6,987 nt of DNA from Sedimentisphaerales bacterium (GCA_030636065.1 DAOVXR010000091.1:1-6987); one strand, 5' to 3'. Shown: positions 1 through 5,580, counted from the stretch's first letter. Program-made: numbers and translations. The notes: a model not told the origin generated them from the letters alone.

Positions 1-19
1 CTGTGGCGGACTTTCTTTC

Positions 20-101
20 GCCCTTTCAGGGCTTAAAATGTTTGTTTGCTCCGTTTACCCAGGGCGTTGCCCTGGGCTATTCTATTTTGCCCTTTCAGGG
101 C
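20..101. repeat. Cluster of three GCCCT-type palindromes (REP-like)
   Basis: GCCCTTTCAGGGC occurs twice, at 20-32 and 89-101, each with a 5-bp stem and a TTC loop. Between them is a different hairpin with 8-bp arms CCCAGGGC (58-65) and GCCCTGGG (69-76) and a GTT loop. All three use the same core, GCCCT/AGGGC, with a 3-nt loop. The alternating arrangement suggests a compound interspersed palindromic element (BIME-like) rather than a CRISPR, because spacing is irregular and the elements are short and self-complementary. The pairing is read directly from the sequence; family membership is inferred. Confidence 0.65.
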
Positions 102-119
102 GAATAAAAAGAGAAGAAT

Positions 120-142
120 CCCCGCTTAACAGCAGGGGCTAA
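120..142 (-). repeat. TTAG-type REP-like hairpin, copy 1
   Basis: Arms CCCC-GCT (120-126) and AGC-A-GGGG (131-138, one bulged A) enclose the loop TAAC (127-130) and are followed by CTAA (139-142). Read on the minus strand, the tetranucleotide TTAG precedes the hairpin. The same loop and the same flank recur at 2837-2860, so the two look like members of one dispersed family. Confidence 0.6.
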
Positions 143-210
143 CAAGGACAAGAACCCATGAACGGTTACCTTTCGTTTTTGATTTACAAGTCCTAACCGA
201 AAAAAATGGG

Positions 211-1584
211 TTAGCGAATACAATCGCGGATTTCGTCAATAGCCTCGTCCGCTTCTTCACGAACATCCTTGTCGGGGTCGCTTAGTCTGGCTGCTTCGAG
301 GAACGGCAGGGCCATGCGATCGGGAATTTTGGCCAGGGTCTCAGCGGTTTCTTCACGCACGCTCTCGTCCGGATCGTTGATAAGGGTGTTTATCAACGCG
401 GCGACGGCCTGTGTGCCAATATAATGTCTGAGTTCTTTGGCAGCGTGGCGGCGCTGGTCGGCTGAGCCGAGCCTGAGGTCTTCGAGATAACGGCCCAATT
501 CCGGCTTGCCTTCATTCATAGGCGGGAAACGCTCGCTTACATATATCTGTTCCTGTCCCATTTTATCCTTAATGTTCTGAACAGCTATGGTTGCCGCCTC
601 AATTGCCGCTTTATCCTGTTCAGCCATTGAGCTGCGCATCAGGGCCTCGAAGGCCAGAGGGTCCGCGATCTTACCGAGGCTCACCGCGGCGGCGGTGCGG
701 ACCTTAACCTCGGCATCGTTAATCATCGCATCAATAAGTGCCGCCACCACTGCTATACCCTCGAATTGCGACAGCTCGCAGGCAGCCGATTCGCGATCGT
801 CCGGCTGCGCCAGCAATAGCTGCCCGATCAGCTTTTCCTGGTGGGAGGCGGCTTCGTCAACCTCCCGTATAATTATCGTCTCCGGCTCCCGAACAATTAC
901 GTGTCTTTCCACGACGACCGGCTCGTGAATGATAACCGTCTCCGGCCAGGGACGATATGAATAACAACTTAAATAATCACAACCAAACAAGTGAATAATC
1001 GATATACCAAAGCCGCATTCCTGACGACGGTAATGATGAGGGTAATGAGGTGTTCGAAGCCAATTGTGGCGGCGTTTATAATGGCTCCGACGCAGTCGGG
1101 TCAGACGCTTTCGCTGATGGTGAAAACGCGGAGGTTTGTGCGGGGCTGTTTGATTATGCTGATGGCTTATAAACCTCGATTGTCGGGTTTTGTTTTTTCT
1201 CGCATGGACGGTACGCGTTTGTACCTTTTTTTGTCGATCAGGTTTGCGAAAATCGCGTGTGGTTCTTCCTGATCGGGAAAAACCAGAACGTCTTGTCGAT
1301 TGTACCACGGGTTGATGTTGCCTGGCAGCAACCGAGGTTTTCCGACTGTGCCAAACAGAACGGCGGGGTTGAGGTTGAGCTTTACTTCTTCGTTCGATAA
1401 ATTGCCGTGTTTGAGTGGCACGTGTCTGGGCTGTTCTGGTCCGTTGTGCCATCAGATGTTTGTTATCGACCGTGCTTGTCTTTTGACGGGTCCGACGAGA
1501 GCCGAATGATCTGGCTTTCAGTACACCCGCCGGCAACGTCAGCAACGAAACGATGAGTAAAAGTACTATAAGTGTGTTTTTCAT
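211..1584 (-). CDS. Secreted HEAT-repeat protein with long basic N-terminal region (paralog A)
   Basis: A 457-residue protein of unknown function. The start is the ATG at 1584: it has a perfect GGAGGT Shine-Dalgarno 5 nt upstream (1590-1595) and begins a signal peptide (residues 1-24, hydrophobic core TLIVLLLIVSLLTL, likely cut after LKA). A longer reading to 1665 would translate a REP palindrome and is rejected. Residues about 25-190 are strongly basic and low in complexity (Arg, Thr, Gln, Lys, His). Residues 215-241 form a repetitive Val/Ile-rich segment. Two pairs of HEAT repeats follow (about 264-340 and 375-455), with motifs such as ALINTLINDPDESVREE and DRMALPFLEAAR. HEAT repeats are known alpha-helical protein-binding scaffolds. 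The signal peptide places the protein in the periplasm or outside the cell; the basic region may bind polyanions, but that is speculation. The C-terminal half is clearly homologous to the gene immediately upstream (2727-1699). Confidence 0.85.
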   Translation of the reverse strand: MKNTLIVLLLIVSLLTLPAGVLKARSFGSRRTRQKTSTVDNKHLMAQRTRTAQTRATQTRQFIERRSKAQPQPRRSVWHSRKTSVAARQHQPVVQSTRRSGFSRSGRTTRDFRKPDRQKKVQTRTVHARKNKTRQSRFISHQHNQTAPHKPPRFHHQRKRLTRLRRSHYKRRHNWLRTPHYPHHYRRQECGFGISIIHLFGCDYLSCYSYRPWPETVIIHEPVVVERHVIVREPETIIIREVDEAASHQEKLIGQLLLAQPDDRESAACELSQFEGIAVVAALIDAMINDAEVKVRTAAAVSLGKIADPLAFEALMRSSMAEQDKAAIEAATIAVQNIKDKMGQEQIYVSERFPPMNEGKPELGRYLEDLRLGSADQRRHAAKELRHYIGTQAVAALINTLINDPDESVREETAETLAKIPDRMALPFLEAARLSDPDKDVREEADEAIDEIRDCIR

Positions 1585-1589
1585 GGGGC

Positions 1590-1595
1590 ACCTCC
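1590..1595 (-). promoter_or_regulatory. Shine-Dalgarno of HEAT paralog A
   Basis: GGAGGT on the minus strand lies 5 nt before the ATG at 1584. It decides this start over the open reading frame extension to 1665. Confidence 0.85.
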
Positions 1596-1649
1596 AGGTT
1601 TGCCGGTTCGCATTGCTAATTGCTTTTTTGTTTTGTATAGTCTGACAGC

Positions 1650-1670
1650 ATGGGCTGAAGCCCATCCTAC
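1650..1670 (-). repeat. GTAG-type REP element 1
   Basis: A perfect 7-bp stem ATGGGCT (1650-1656)/AGCCCAT (1659-1665) with a GA loop, followed by CCTAC (1666-1670). On the minus strand it reads GTAGG then hairpin. A 5' GTAG tetranucleotide is the known hallmark of REP elements mobilised by REP-associated tyrosine transposases (RAYTs). It sits between the two HEAT genes, 28 nt after the stop of the upstream one. Confidence 0.75.
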
Positions 1671-1698
1671 ATGACTATGCGTAAAGTATGCCACACGT

Positions 1699-2727
1699 CT
1701 AAATGTTGTCGTGTATCTCCCTGATGGCTTGTCGGGCTTCTTTTTGTACGGAATTTTCGATGTCGTTATTCCGTGCTGATCGCAGAAACGGCAGTGCCAT
1801 TCTATCGCTGATTTCACCGAGGCTTGCCGCTGCTTCTTCTCGTACTTCTTTGTCAGGATCGTTTATCAAGGCGTTAATAAGGGCCGCCACCACTCGTGTG
1901 TCCTTGTAGGAACGGAGTTTTTCCACGGCTGTTTCGCGTACTTTGGCTCGGCCGTAGCGTAAATCATCCAGATAGTCGGCTAATTTCTGTGTTCCGTGAC
2001 GGCTCGGCGGTATTCTGCTTATGGAGGGAATTTCAGAGCCGGCTTTTTCCTTTATAGTCTTCATCGCCTCATCAATTGCCGCTCGCACCTCCGGAGCCTT
2101 TTCACTGGCGGCAGCGCGAACCAATGCCTCGTAAGCTATCGGCAATCCGATGACCCTTAGAGCGTGAGCCGCCTCGGCCCGGACATCGTTATTATGATCG
2201 TTAATCAGAGCGTCTGTCAGTACCGCTACGGAAGTGATTTTTTTGTAATCGCAAAGTTCCCGGATTGCCAGGATTCGATCACCACGACTGCGACGCAGGA
2301 CAGACTCGATCAAAAACTGCTCACGAGGGACAAAACTAACGGGCTGGATCAATTCCGTTGGCTCGGAACGAAGTTTTATTAGAGTAACTTCCGGAATGTG
2401 TTTGTAATATTTCAGCCCACCGGTACGCTGAGCCGTTACAACCAACTCAGGGCGATTCCACGGCAGATGATAGCGGACAGGCTTGCGCCAATAGATGTAT
2501 GGGCCACGGTAGTGGGGCCACAAGGAACGCGTGCGGCCGTAATAAGGAGAACAATACGACGACGGCATTCTATGATCTCGCCGATAATGGCTGTATGGTC
2601 TGCCTACGCCGTGTCGATACACGTTGGCATATCCCCTGCCACGGGTGTGAGGCGGCCGTGCCGAGGCGACTGATATTGGAAAAATAATAAAAGCAATAAG
2701 AAAGGATATAATTAAGGTTGCCTTCAT
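1699..2727 (-). CDS. Secreted HEAT-repeat protein (paralog B)
   Basis: A 342-residue protein of unknown function. The start is the ATG at 2727, with GGAGGT 6 nt upstream (2734-2739), opening a clear signal peptide (residues 1-23, core TLIISFLIAFIIF, AxA-type cleavage site ASA). The reading frame stays open to 2850, but those 41 extra codons only translate palindromic repeats. Residues 24-95 are rich in Arg, Tyr, His and Pro (for example SHYRRDHR, SPYYGRTR). Residues 96-150 form a less biased linker. Two pairs of HEAT repeats (about 152-228 and 262-341) carry the same signatures as its neighbour: ALINDxxxxVRxEAA and DRMALPFLxxAR. It is therefore a tandem duplicate of the gene at 1584-211, with an unrelated-looking and shorter N-terminal region. 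Probable role: periplasmic or surface protein-binding scaffold (inferred from HEAT repeats and the signal peptide). It lies 168 nt downstream of marR, in the same direction. Confidence 0.87.
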   Translation of the reverse strand: MKATLIISFLIAFIIFPISVASARPPHTRGRGYANVYRHGVGRPYSHYRRDHRMPSSYCSPYYGRTRSLWPHYRGPYIYWRKPVRYHLPWNRPELVVTAQRTGGLKYYKHIPEVTLIKLRSEPTELIQPVSFVPREQFLIESVLRRSRGDRILAIRELCDYKKITSVAVLTDALINDHNNDVRAEAAHALRVIGLPIAYEALVRAAASEKAPEVRAAIDEAMKTIKEKAGSEIPSISRIPPSRHGTQKLADYLDDLRYGRAKVRETAVEKLRSYKDTRVVAALINALINDPDKEVREEAAASLGEISDRMALPFLRSARNNDIENSVQKEARQAIREIHDNI

Positions 2728-2733
2728 AACAGT

Positions 2734-2739
2734 ACCTCC
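2734..2739 (-). promoter_or_regulatory. Shine-Dalgarno of HEAT paralog B
   Basis: GGAGGT on the minus strand, 6 nt before the ATG at 2727. It fixes the start and excludes the upstream in-frame extension to 2850. An AT-rich block just upstream (2762-2782) could hold a -10, but no convincing -35 partner is visible. Confidence 0.85.
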
Positions 2740-2790
2740 CGGTGAACGTGTGGTTGGAAATTCCTTTAAATATAATATTTCAGTAAGCGT

Positions 2791-2811
2791 GCGGAGCAGA
2801 GCCTGCCCTAC
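2791..2811 (-). repeat. GTAG-type REP element 2
   Basis: The stem GCGG-(A)-GC (2791-2797) pairs with GC-CTGC (2801-2806) around the loop AGA. It has one bulged A and one G-T pair, and is followed by CCTAC (2807-2811). On the minus strand it starts with GTAG, as in the other four copies in this window. Confidence 0.65.
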
Positions 2812-2814
2812 TGG

Positions 2815-2834
2815 ATTCCCGCATTCGCGGGAAT
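2815..2834. repeat. Palindrome ATTCCCGC/GCGGGAAT
   Basis: A perfect 8-bp stem, ATTCCCGC (2815-2822) and GCGGGAAT (2827-2834), with the loop ATTC, flanked by TGG on the left and GAC on the right. From general knowledge, this palindrome with these flanks resembles a short interspersed repeat common in many bacterial genomes. It begins only 4 bp after REP element 2. Confidence 0.7.
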
Positions 2835-2836
2835 GA

Positions 2837-2860
2837 CCCCCCATTAACATGGGGGGCTAA
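2837..2860 (-). repeat. TTAG-type REP-like hairpin, copy 2
   Basis: A perfect 8-bp stem, CCCCCCAT (2837-2844)/ATGGGGGG (2849-2856), encloses the loop TAAC (2845-2848) and is followed by CTAA (2857-2860). Loop and flank match the hairpin at 120-142. On the minus strand both begin with TTAG. Confidence 0.65.
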
Positions 2861-2868
2861 TAAACGCA

Positions 2869-2889
2869 TGGGGCAAAGCCCCACCCTAC
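2869..2889 (-). repeat. GTAG-type REP element 3
   Basis: A perfect 6-bp stem TGGGGC (2869-2874)/GCCCCA (2878-2883) with loop AAA, followed by CCCTAC (2884-2889). On the minus strand it reads GTAGGG then hairpin, starting 5 nt after the marR stop codon. That position directly behind a gene is typical of REP elements and could make the hairpin influence the 3' end of the marR transcript. Confidence 0.75.
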
Positions 2890-2894
2890 AGTTT

Positions 2895-3371
2895 TTATGG
2901 ATTGTCGGCGGTTGCTATTTTGTCGAAATTGGCAATGCCGCGCGCAAAAGCCTGCTCTAAAACAGACGCGTCCGAATCGCTCAACTCCATAGCGATTTTT
3001 ACCTTTGTGAGCATATCAATTCTCATCTCTTTAATCTTTTCGACGGCTGCCCTGCCTTTTTCGGTGAGTGTGATAATCGGTTGCCGCTGATCCTTCGGAT
3101 TGGGACGCTTATCCACCATACCCTGATCGATATAAAGCGCGCTAATCGCCTGTGAAATCGAACTGGCCGACGAACGCGGTATATCCTGAATATGCAACTC
3201 CTCGGCTACCTCGTTGAAAGTCGCAGAGCCTTTTTGATAAACAAAATCAAGTATGGCTATATCACGTTCAGATAATCCGGCAGCCTCTTCAATTTGTGCC
3301 ATCTGGCCATTTCGATACCGGCGGATACGCGCGGCAAAACCGAACAACAACTGTCCTAATTTATCCGGCAA
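2895..3371 (-). CDS. MarR-family winged-helix transcriptional regulator
   Basis: A 158-residue regulator, near the usual MarR length of about 140-160. The winged helix-turn-helix spans about residues 35-107. SERDIAILDFVYQKGSATFNEVAEEL leads into a recognition-helix region around 67-80 (SSASSISQAISALYIDQG), and the beta-wing follows with the family-typical DKRPNPKDQRQPIITLTEKG (87-106). Flanking N- and C-terminal helices would form the dimer interface. The start is a TTG at 3371, with AGGAG 8 nt upstream (3380-3384); an in-frame TGA two codons further up rules out a longer form. MarR proteins are dimers that bind inverted repeats, often at their own promoter, and are released by small ligands or oxidation. 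No cysteine is visible, which argues against thiol-based sensing. Ligand and targets are unknown. It precedes two HEAT-repeat genes on the same strand. Confidence 0.93.
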   Translation of the reverse strand: MPDKLGQLLFGFAARIRRYRNGQMAQIEEAAGLSERDIAILDFVYQKGSATFNEVAEELHIQDIPRSSASSISQAISALYIDQGMVDKRPNPKDQRQPIITLTEKGRAAVEKIKEMRIDMLTKVKIAMELSDSDASVLEQAFARGIANFDKIATADNP

Positions 3372-3379
3372 TAATCAAT

Positions 3380-3384
3380 CTCCT
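3380..3384 (-). promoter_or_regulatory. Shine-Dalgarno of marR-type gene
   Basis: AGGAG on the minus strand, 8 nt before the TTG start at 3371. No ATG or GTG is available between the site and the coding sequence, so it supports the TTG start. Confidence 0.7.
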
Positions 3385-3404
3385 GTAAGTTACTTTTAGT
3401 ATCG

Positions 3405-3421
3405 TTCATTTACTAAATGAA
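3405..3421. promoter_or_regulatory. Candidate MarR operator (17-bp perfect palindrome)
   Basis: TTCATTTACTAAATGAA is a perfect inverted repeat with 8-bp arms around a single central base. It starts at the last base of the -10 hexamer of the marR promoter and covers the expected transcription start. Size, symmetry and position fit a MarR dimer site that blocks RNA polymerase, giving autorepression. The binding protein is inferred from proximity. A partial half-site, TTCATTT, recurs just upstream of and into the -35 on the minus strand. Confidence 0.7.
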
Positions 3422-3448
3422 TTATACATCAAATAATTTACTTGTCAA
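3421..3448 (-). promoter_or_regulatory. Consensus sigma-70 type promoter of marR
   Basis: On the minus strand a -35 TTGACA (3443-3448) and a -10 TATAAT (3421-3426), both perfect, are separated by 16 bp. Transcription would start near 3414, inside the palindromic operator, giving a leader of about 40 nt before the TTG start. Such a strong promoter under a symmetrical operator is the expected design of a repressed gene. Confidence 0.85.
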
Positions 3449-3557
3449 ATGAAAAATCCGTATAATTATCACAAACCGCATAAACGGCGTCTGGAAATGT
3501 AGCTTAAGTTGTTATAAGCAGGTATGTTACGAAGGTTTTCGGGCTGAAATGTTGATT

Positions 3558-3598
3558 GTGTGGAAGGTGGAGTGTGAAAGGTGTGAAAGGTGTGAAAA
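3558..3598. repeat. Short 9-bp tandem repeat
   Basis: GTGTGAAAG occurs at 3572-3580 and 3581-3589, then GTGTGAAAA at 3590-3598. A related GTGTGGAAG lies at 3558-3566. It is a small simple-sequence array just downstream of the PilZ gene. No coding use is apparent; the peptide it could encode on the minus strand (HTFHTFHT) is repeat noise. Confidence 0.6.
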
Positions 3599-3619
3599 GT
3601 AAAGAGAAGAGGGTGGTAA

Positions 3620-4858
3620 CTATTTAATTTTGATATGTGATGTTGCCAGTTCAAGGATCATTTGGATATCTTCCTTGGTCGGGGGCATGCACAGATAGTT
3701 GCCGGCACCATCGACAATGGCTTGTTGGCCATGAACTATGTCATCGCAAAGGGCTATTACTGGTAACTCATAAAAAAGCTCCCGCAGGGACCGAAACTCC
3801 TCCGGATTATCGATGTCATAGTCAGCGAAAACCATATCAAACGGATCTTTGACATGATTCCGGGCCTCTTCCAGATCACTCGCCACCCGGATGCTGTAGC
3901 CGCGTTCTTCAAGTTGATAAGTTACAAGATTTATCCTGGTATTATCTATACTCTGGATTAATATTCGCCCCGACATATGTTGAGATTTCTTGTTTTGCCG
4001 TAAGGTGTGGCCGACCATGGCGCGTTCTATGGAATGAAACAAATACTCCTCATAGTTCTGTTCCATCAGGCACTCATCGATACCCGCCAAAATCAAGGGC
4101 ATGCGATCTTCCTCTTTCTCGATAATCGCCAGCGTGGCCAACTCCGACGGTTTTGGATTGAGTTCACCGAGCATTTTGGAATCACGGCACAAGCGTGATC
4201 CGTGGCAGAATATTGCCAACTGGGCCTTCAATTTTTTCGCATTATGTACGGCTTGATGAACCGAATCAAAACGGCGTGTAGAGTAGTTCTTGATTTTTAG
4301 TTTCGCAGTTAGTTTTTTCTCAATGTCATTCGAATTGTCACCCACCAATATGATAAAAATACCTCTTTGGCTGTTCAATTTACTACGCGTTTTGGTTACT
4401 TGTTCTTCCCGGAGTCGCAGGCGGCGTACTTCTTCAGTGTTGGCGCCGCGGCAGCCCACTTCGAGCCAACTGCCGTCTTCATTAGTAATTTTTCGGACGC
4501 GTACAACTTCCATAAAACAACGCTTGATCTTGCCGCCTGGGGACGCAAAGGTTACTTCCACCACCCGCGACGGCACGAAATTGGTATCCACCTTCAGACA
4601 CATCCCGCTACGAGAAATGTCATTAACAGTTACGCTATATTCCTTTCGTTCGCCCGGTTTGACATCTGTAATGCGTGTGAGGGTACCGAGAAGATTGGTG
4701 TCAAATCTTTCTTCGCGGCGACTTTTACTGCCACTCTTGTCGTCCCAGTAGGATTGATTACCCGTCTCCTTCTCGATCATGTCGGAAATGGTTTTTTTAA
4801 GGTCGTGTAATTGCTTCAGGTCGCATCGTTGTAAGAGTTTTTCAATTTTACCAAGCAT
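3620..4858 (-). CDS. PilZ domain protein with two degenerate receiver-like domains
   Basis: A 412-residue predicted cytoplasmic protein with no signal peptide or membrane segment. Residues 1-35 look helical. Residues about 45-150 form a PilZ domain with both c-di-GMP binding motifs: RxxxR (R47-R51 in SRREERF) and D/NxSxxG (D80-G85, DISRSG). Residues about 166-288 (RGIFIILVGDN to SIERAMVGHTLR) and 297-408 (GRILIQSIDN to ILELATSHI) each look like a CheY-type receiver fold. In the second, a possible phosphoacceptor is D346 (VFADYDID). However, the usual acidic pair is reduced to D305, the conserved Thr/Ser is C371 and the conserved Lys before Pro is M391. The first domain has no clear phosphoacceptor. 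Both are best called pseudo-receivers. The likely role is a c-di-GMP-responsive adaptor acting through protein contacts; the output is unknown. The start ATG at 4858 has only a weak, distant purine-rich site upstream. It is divergent from hisI. Confidence 0.88.
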   Translation of the reverse strand: MLGKIEKLLQRCDLKQLHDLKKTISDMIEKETGNQSYWDDKSGSKSRREERFDTNLLGTLTRITDVKPGERKEYSVTVNDISRSGMCLKVDTNFVPSRVVEVTFASPGGKIKRCFMEVVRVRKITNEDGSWLEVGCRGANTEEVRRLRLREEQVTKTRSKLNSQRGIFIILVGDNSNDIEKKLTAKLKIKNYSTRRFDSVHQAVHNAKKLKAQLAIFCHGSRLCRDSKMLGELNPKPSELATLAIIEKEEDRMPLILAGIDECLMEQNYEEYLFHSIERAMVGHTLRQNKKSQHMSGRILIQSIDNTRINLVTYQLEERGYSIRVASDLEEARNHVKDPFDMVFADYDIDNPEEFRSLRELFYELPVIALCDDIVHGQQAIVDGAGNYLCMPPTKEDIQMILELATSHIKIK

Positions 4859-4889
4859 AATTTGTTTTGCCCTGCCCCACGATTATCTA

Positions 4890-4917
4890 AAAAGACTAAA
4901 ACGTATGTTAGTCTTTT
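4890..4917. promoter_or_regulatory. Inverted repeat upstream of the PilZ gene
   Basis: Perfect 10-bp arms, AAAAGACTAA (4890-4899) and TTAGTCTTTT (4908-4917), are separated by 8 nt and lie 31 nt before the PilZ start codon. In RNA from either strand it would form an A/T-rich hairpin ending in four U residues. It could be an operator in the PilZ promoter region or a leader hairpin. The weak, AU-rich stem argues against a strong terminator. Confidence 0.55.
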
Positions 4918-5040
4918 CGGTTATAGACAGACCGCTCTAAAGCAATATATTCAGATAATTTCAGTACCCCGGCGGAGCCTTTCAGCGACCGATAATATCA
5001 CGTCTGTCAGTGGGCATTTCCACAGCATCGTTCTTTGCAC

Positions 5041-5068
5041 TTGATTTTGCTCAACAGGCTGCTATACT
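5041..5068 (+). promoter_or_regulatory. Candidate promoter for hisI-amidase
   Basis: TTGATT (5041-5046) and TATACT (5063-5068) are separated by 16 bp, matching the sigma-70 consensus at 4 of 6 and 5 of 6 positions. Transcription would start near 5075, leaving a leader of about 90 nt before hisI. Confidence 0.45.
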
Positions 5069-5154
5069 GCCGATAATTGATGATAAATTCAGGCTGTGTC
5101 GCCGCCGCAGGCGAATACTTTTGAGTTTATCGGTCTATTGTATTTTTACATGGA

Positions 5155-5580
5155 GTGAGTATAAAATTGTCCGCACCAAAAGAAATTGAAATCGGTACCA
5201 AATTCAACCCCCGCTACGATAAACAAGGTCTGATCCCCGCCATTGCCCAGGACGCAGGCACCGGCGAAGTGCTTATGGTCGCTTTTATGAATGAGCAGGC
5301 CTTGATGGAGACCATCGCCACAGGCAATGCCGTTTATTACTCCAGATCGCGAAAGAAACTCTGGCGCAAAGGCGAGGAATCCGGCCATGTCCAAAAGGTC
5401 AATGAAATTCTCACCGACTGCGATCAGGACTGCCTGATTCTAAAGGTCAAGGTCGATGCCGGTCAATGCCACGTCGGTTACCAGTCCTGCTTCTATCGTC
5501 GGGTAAGGCCGGACAGTAAAAACGAATTGGAATTCATCGCAAAACCGGTGTACGACCCGCAAAAGGTCTATGACAAGTAA
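5155..5580 (+). CDS. hisI: Phosphoribosyl-AMP cyclohydrolase
   Basis: Hydrolyses 1-(5-phosphoribosyl)-AMP to ProFAR, the third step of histidine biosynthesis (EC 3.5.4.19), in the cytoplasm. The family signatures are plain: [22 protein letters not shown], then [17 protein letters not shown], then the metal-site motifs DCDQD (residues 88-92, with C89) and CHVGYQSCF (C105, C112). These supply the conserved Asp residues for Mg and the Cys residues for Zn. It has no HisE (phosphoribosyl-ATP pyrophosphatase) domain, so that activity must be encoded elsewhere. At 141 residues from the GTG at 5155 it is slightly longer than typical. A TTG at 5167 (137 residues) is a likely alternative because the GGAGTG at 5152-5157 would be its Shine-Dalgarno, while the GTG lies inside that site. 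The 3' end overlaps the downstream amidase gene by 11 nt, so the two are probably co-transcribed. No other his gene is in the window. Confidence 0.95.
   Translation: MSIKLSAPKEIEIGTKFNPRYDKQGLIPAIAQDAGTGEVLMVAFMNEQALMETIATGNAVYYSRSRKKLWRKGEESGHVQKVNEILTDCDQDCLILKVKVDAGQCHVGYQSCFYRRVRPDSKNELEFIAKPVYDPQKVYDK

Larger units (their letters stand above)
1..210. other. Gene-free left flank rich in palindromes
   Basis: No convincing coding sequence lies here. The stretch holds two copies of the same 13-bp hairpin (20-32 and 89-101), a third hairpin with an 8-bp stem between them (58-76), and a TTAG-type hairpin (120-142). It lies just downstream of the HEAT-repeat gene that ends at 211 on the minus strand. 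No intrinsic terminator with an immediate T-run is obvious. On the minus strand the 120-138 hairpin is followed by a pyrimidine-rich T-containing stretch (about 104-119), which could act as a weak terminator. Confidence 0.6.
4859..5154. other. Divergent intergenic region between the PilZ gene and hisI
   Basis: No supported gene. It holds a 10-bp-arm inverted repeat (4890-4917) close to the PilZ start, a plausible plus-strand promoter (5041-5068) and a small 5-bp hairpin TCGCC/GGCGA (5099-5114) in the expected hisI leader. On the minus strand a TATAAC-like -10 near 4920-4925 has no well-spaced -35, so the PilZ promoter is uncertain. A 60-codon plus-strand frame at 4862-5044 has no recognisable features. 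Confidence 0.55.

Noticed and set aside
20..101. Possible CRISPR array
   Set aside because: Repeats are only 13 bp, fully self-complementary and interrupted by a different palindrome. There are no regular spacers and no cas genes.
163..214. Possible terminator stems CGGTTA/TAACCG and CTAACC/GGTTAG near the HEAT paralog A stop
   Set aside because: Stems are only 6 bp with loops of 25 and 10 nt, one includes the stop codon, and no T-run follows on the minus strand.
991..1272. Plus-strand open frame of 93 codons
   Set aside because: It lies fully inside HEAT paralog A, in antisense, with no ribosome binding site or recognisable domain. It is open only because of the biased composition of the opposite strand.
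1585..1665. 27-codon N-terminal extension of HEAT paralog A
   Set aside because: It translates a REP palindrome. The ATG at 1584 has a perfect Shine-Dalgarno and starts the signal peptide.
2728..2850. 41-codon N-terminal extension of HEAT paralog B
   Set aside because: It runs through REP element 2 and the ATTCCCGC palindrome, and would bury the signal peptide. The ATG at 2727 has GGAGGT at the right distance.
3469..3654. Minus-strand 61-codon frame with HTFHTFHT repeats
   Set aside because: It is produced by the 9-bp tandem repeat and overlaps the PilZ gene end. No start signal.
4290..4810. Two long plus-strand open frames (153 and 147 codons)
   Set aside because: Both are antisense to the PilZ domain coding region, which has clear motifs. 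The products look like nothing known and overlap each other.
5070..5154. Possible histidine leader peptide or T-box attenuator ahead of hisI
   Set aside because: No short open frame with a run of His codons, no T-box sequence and only a 5-bp hairpin.
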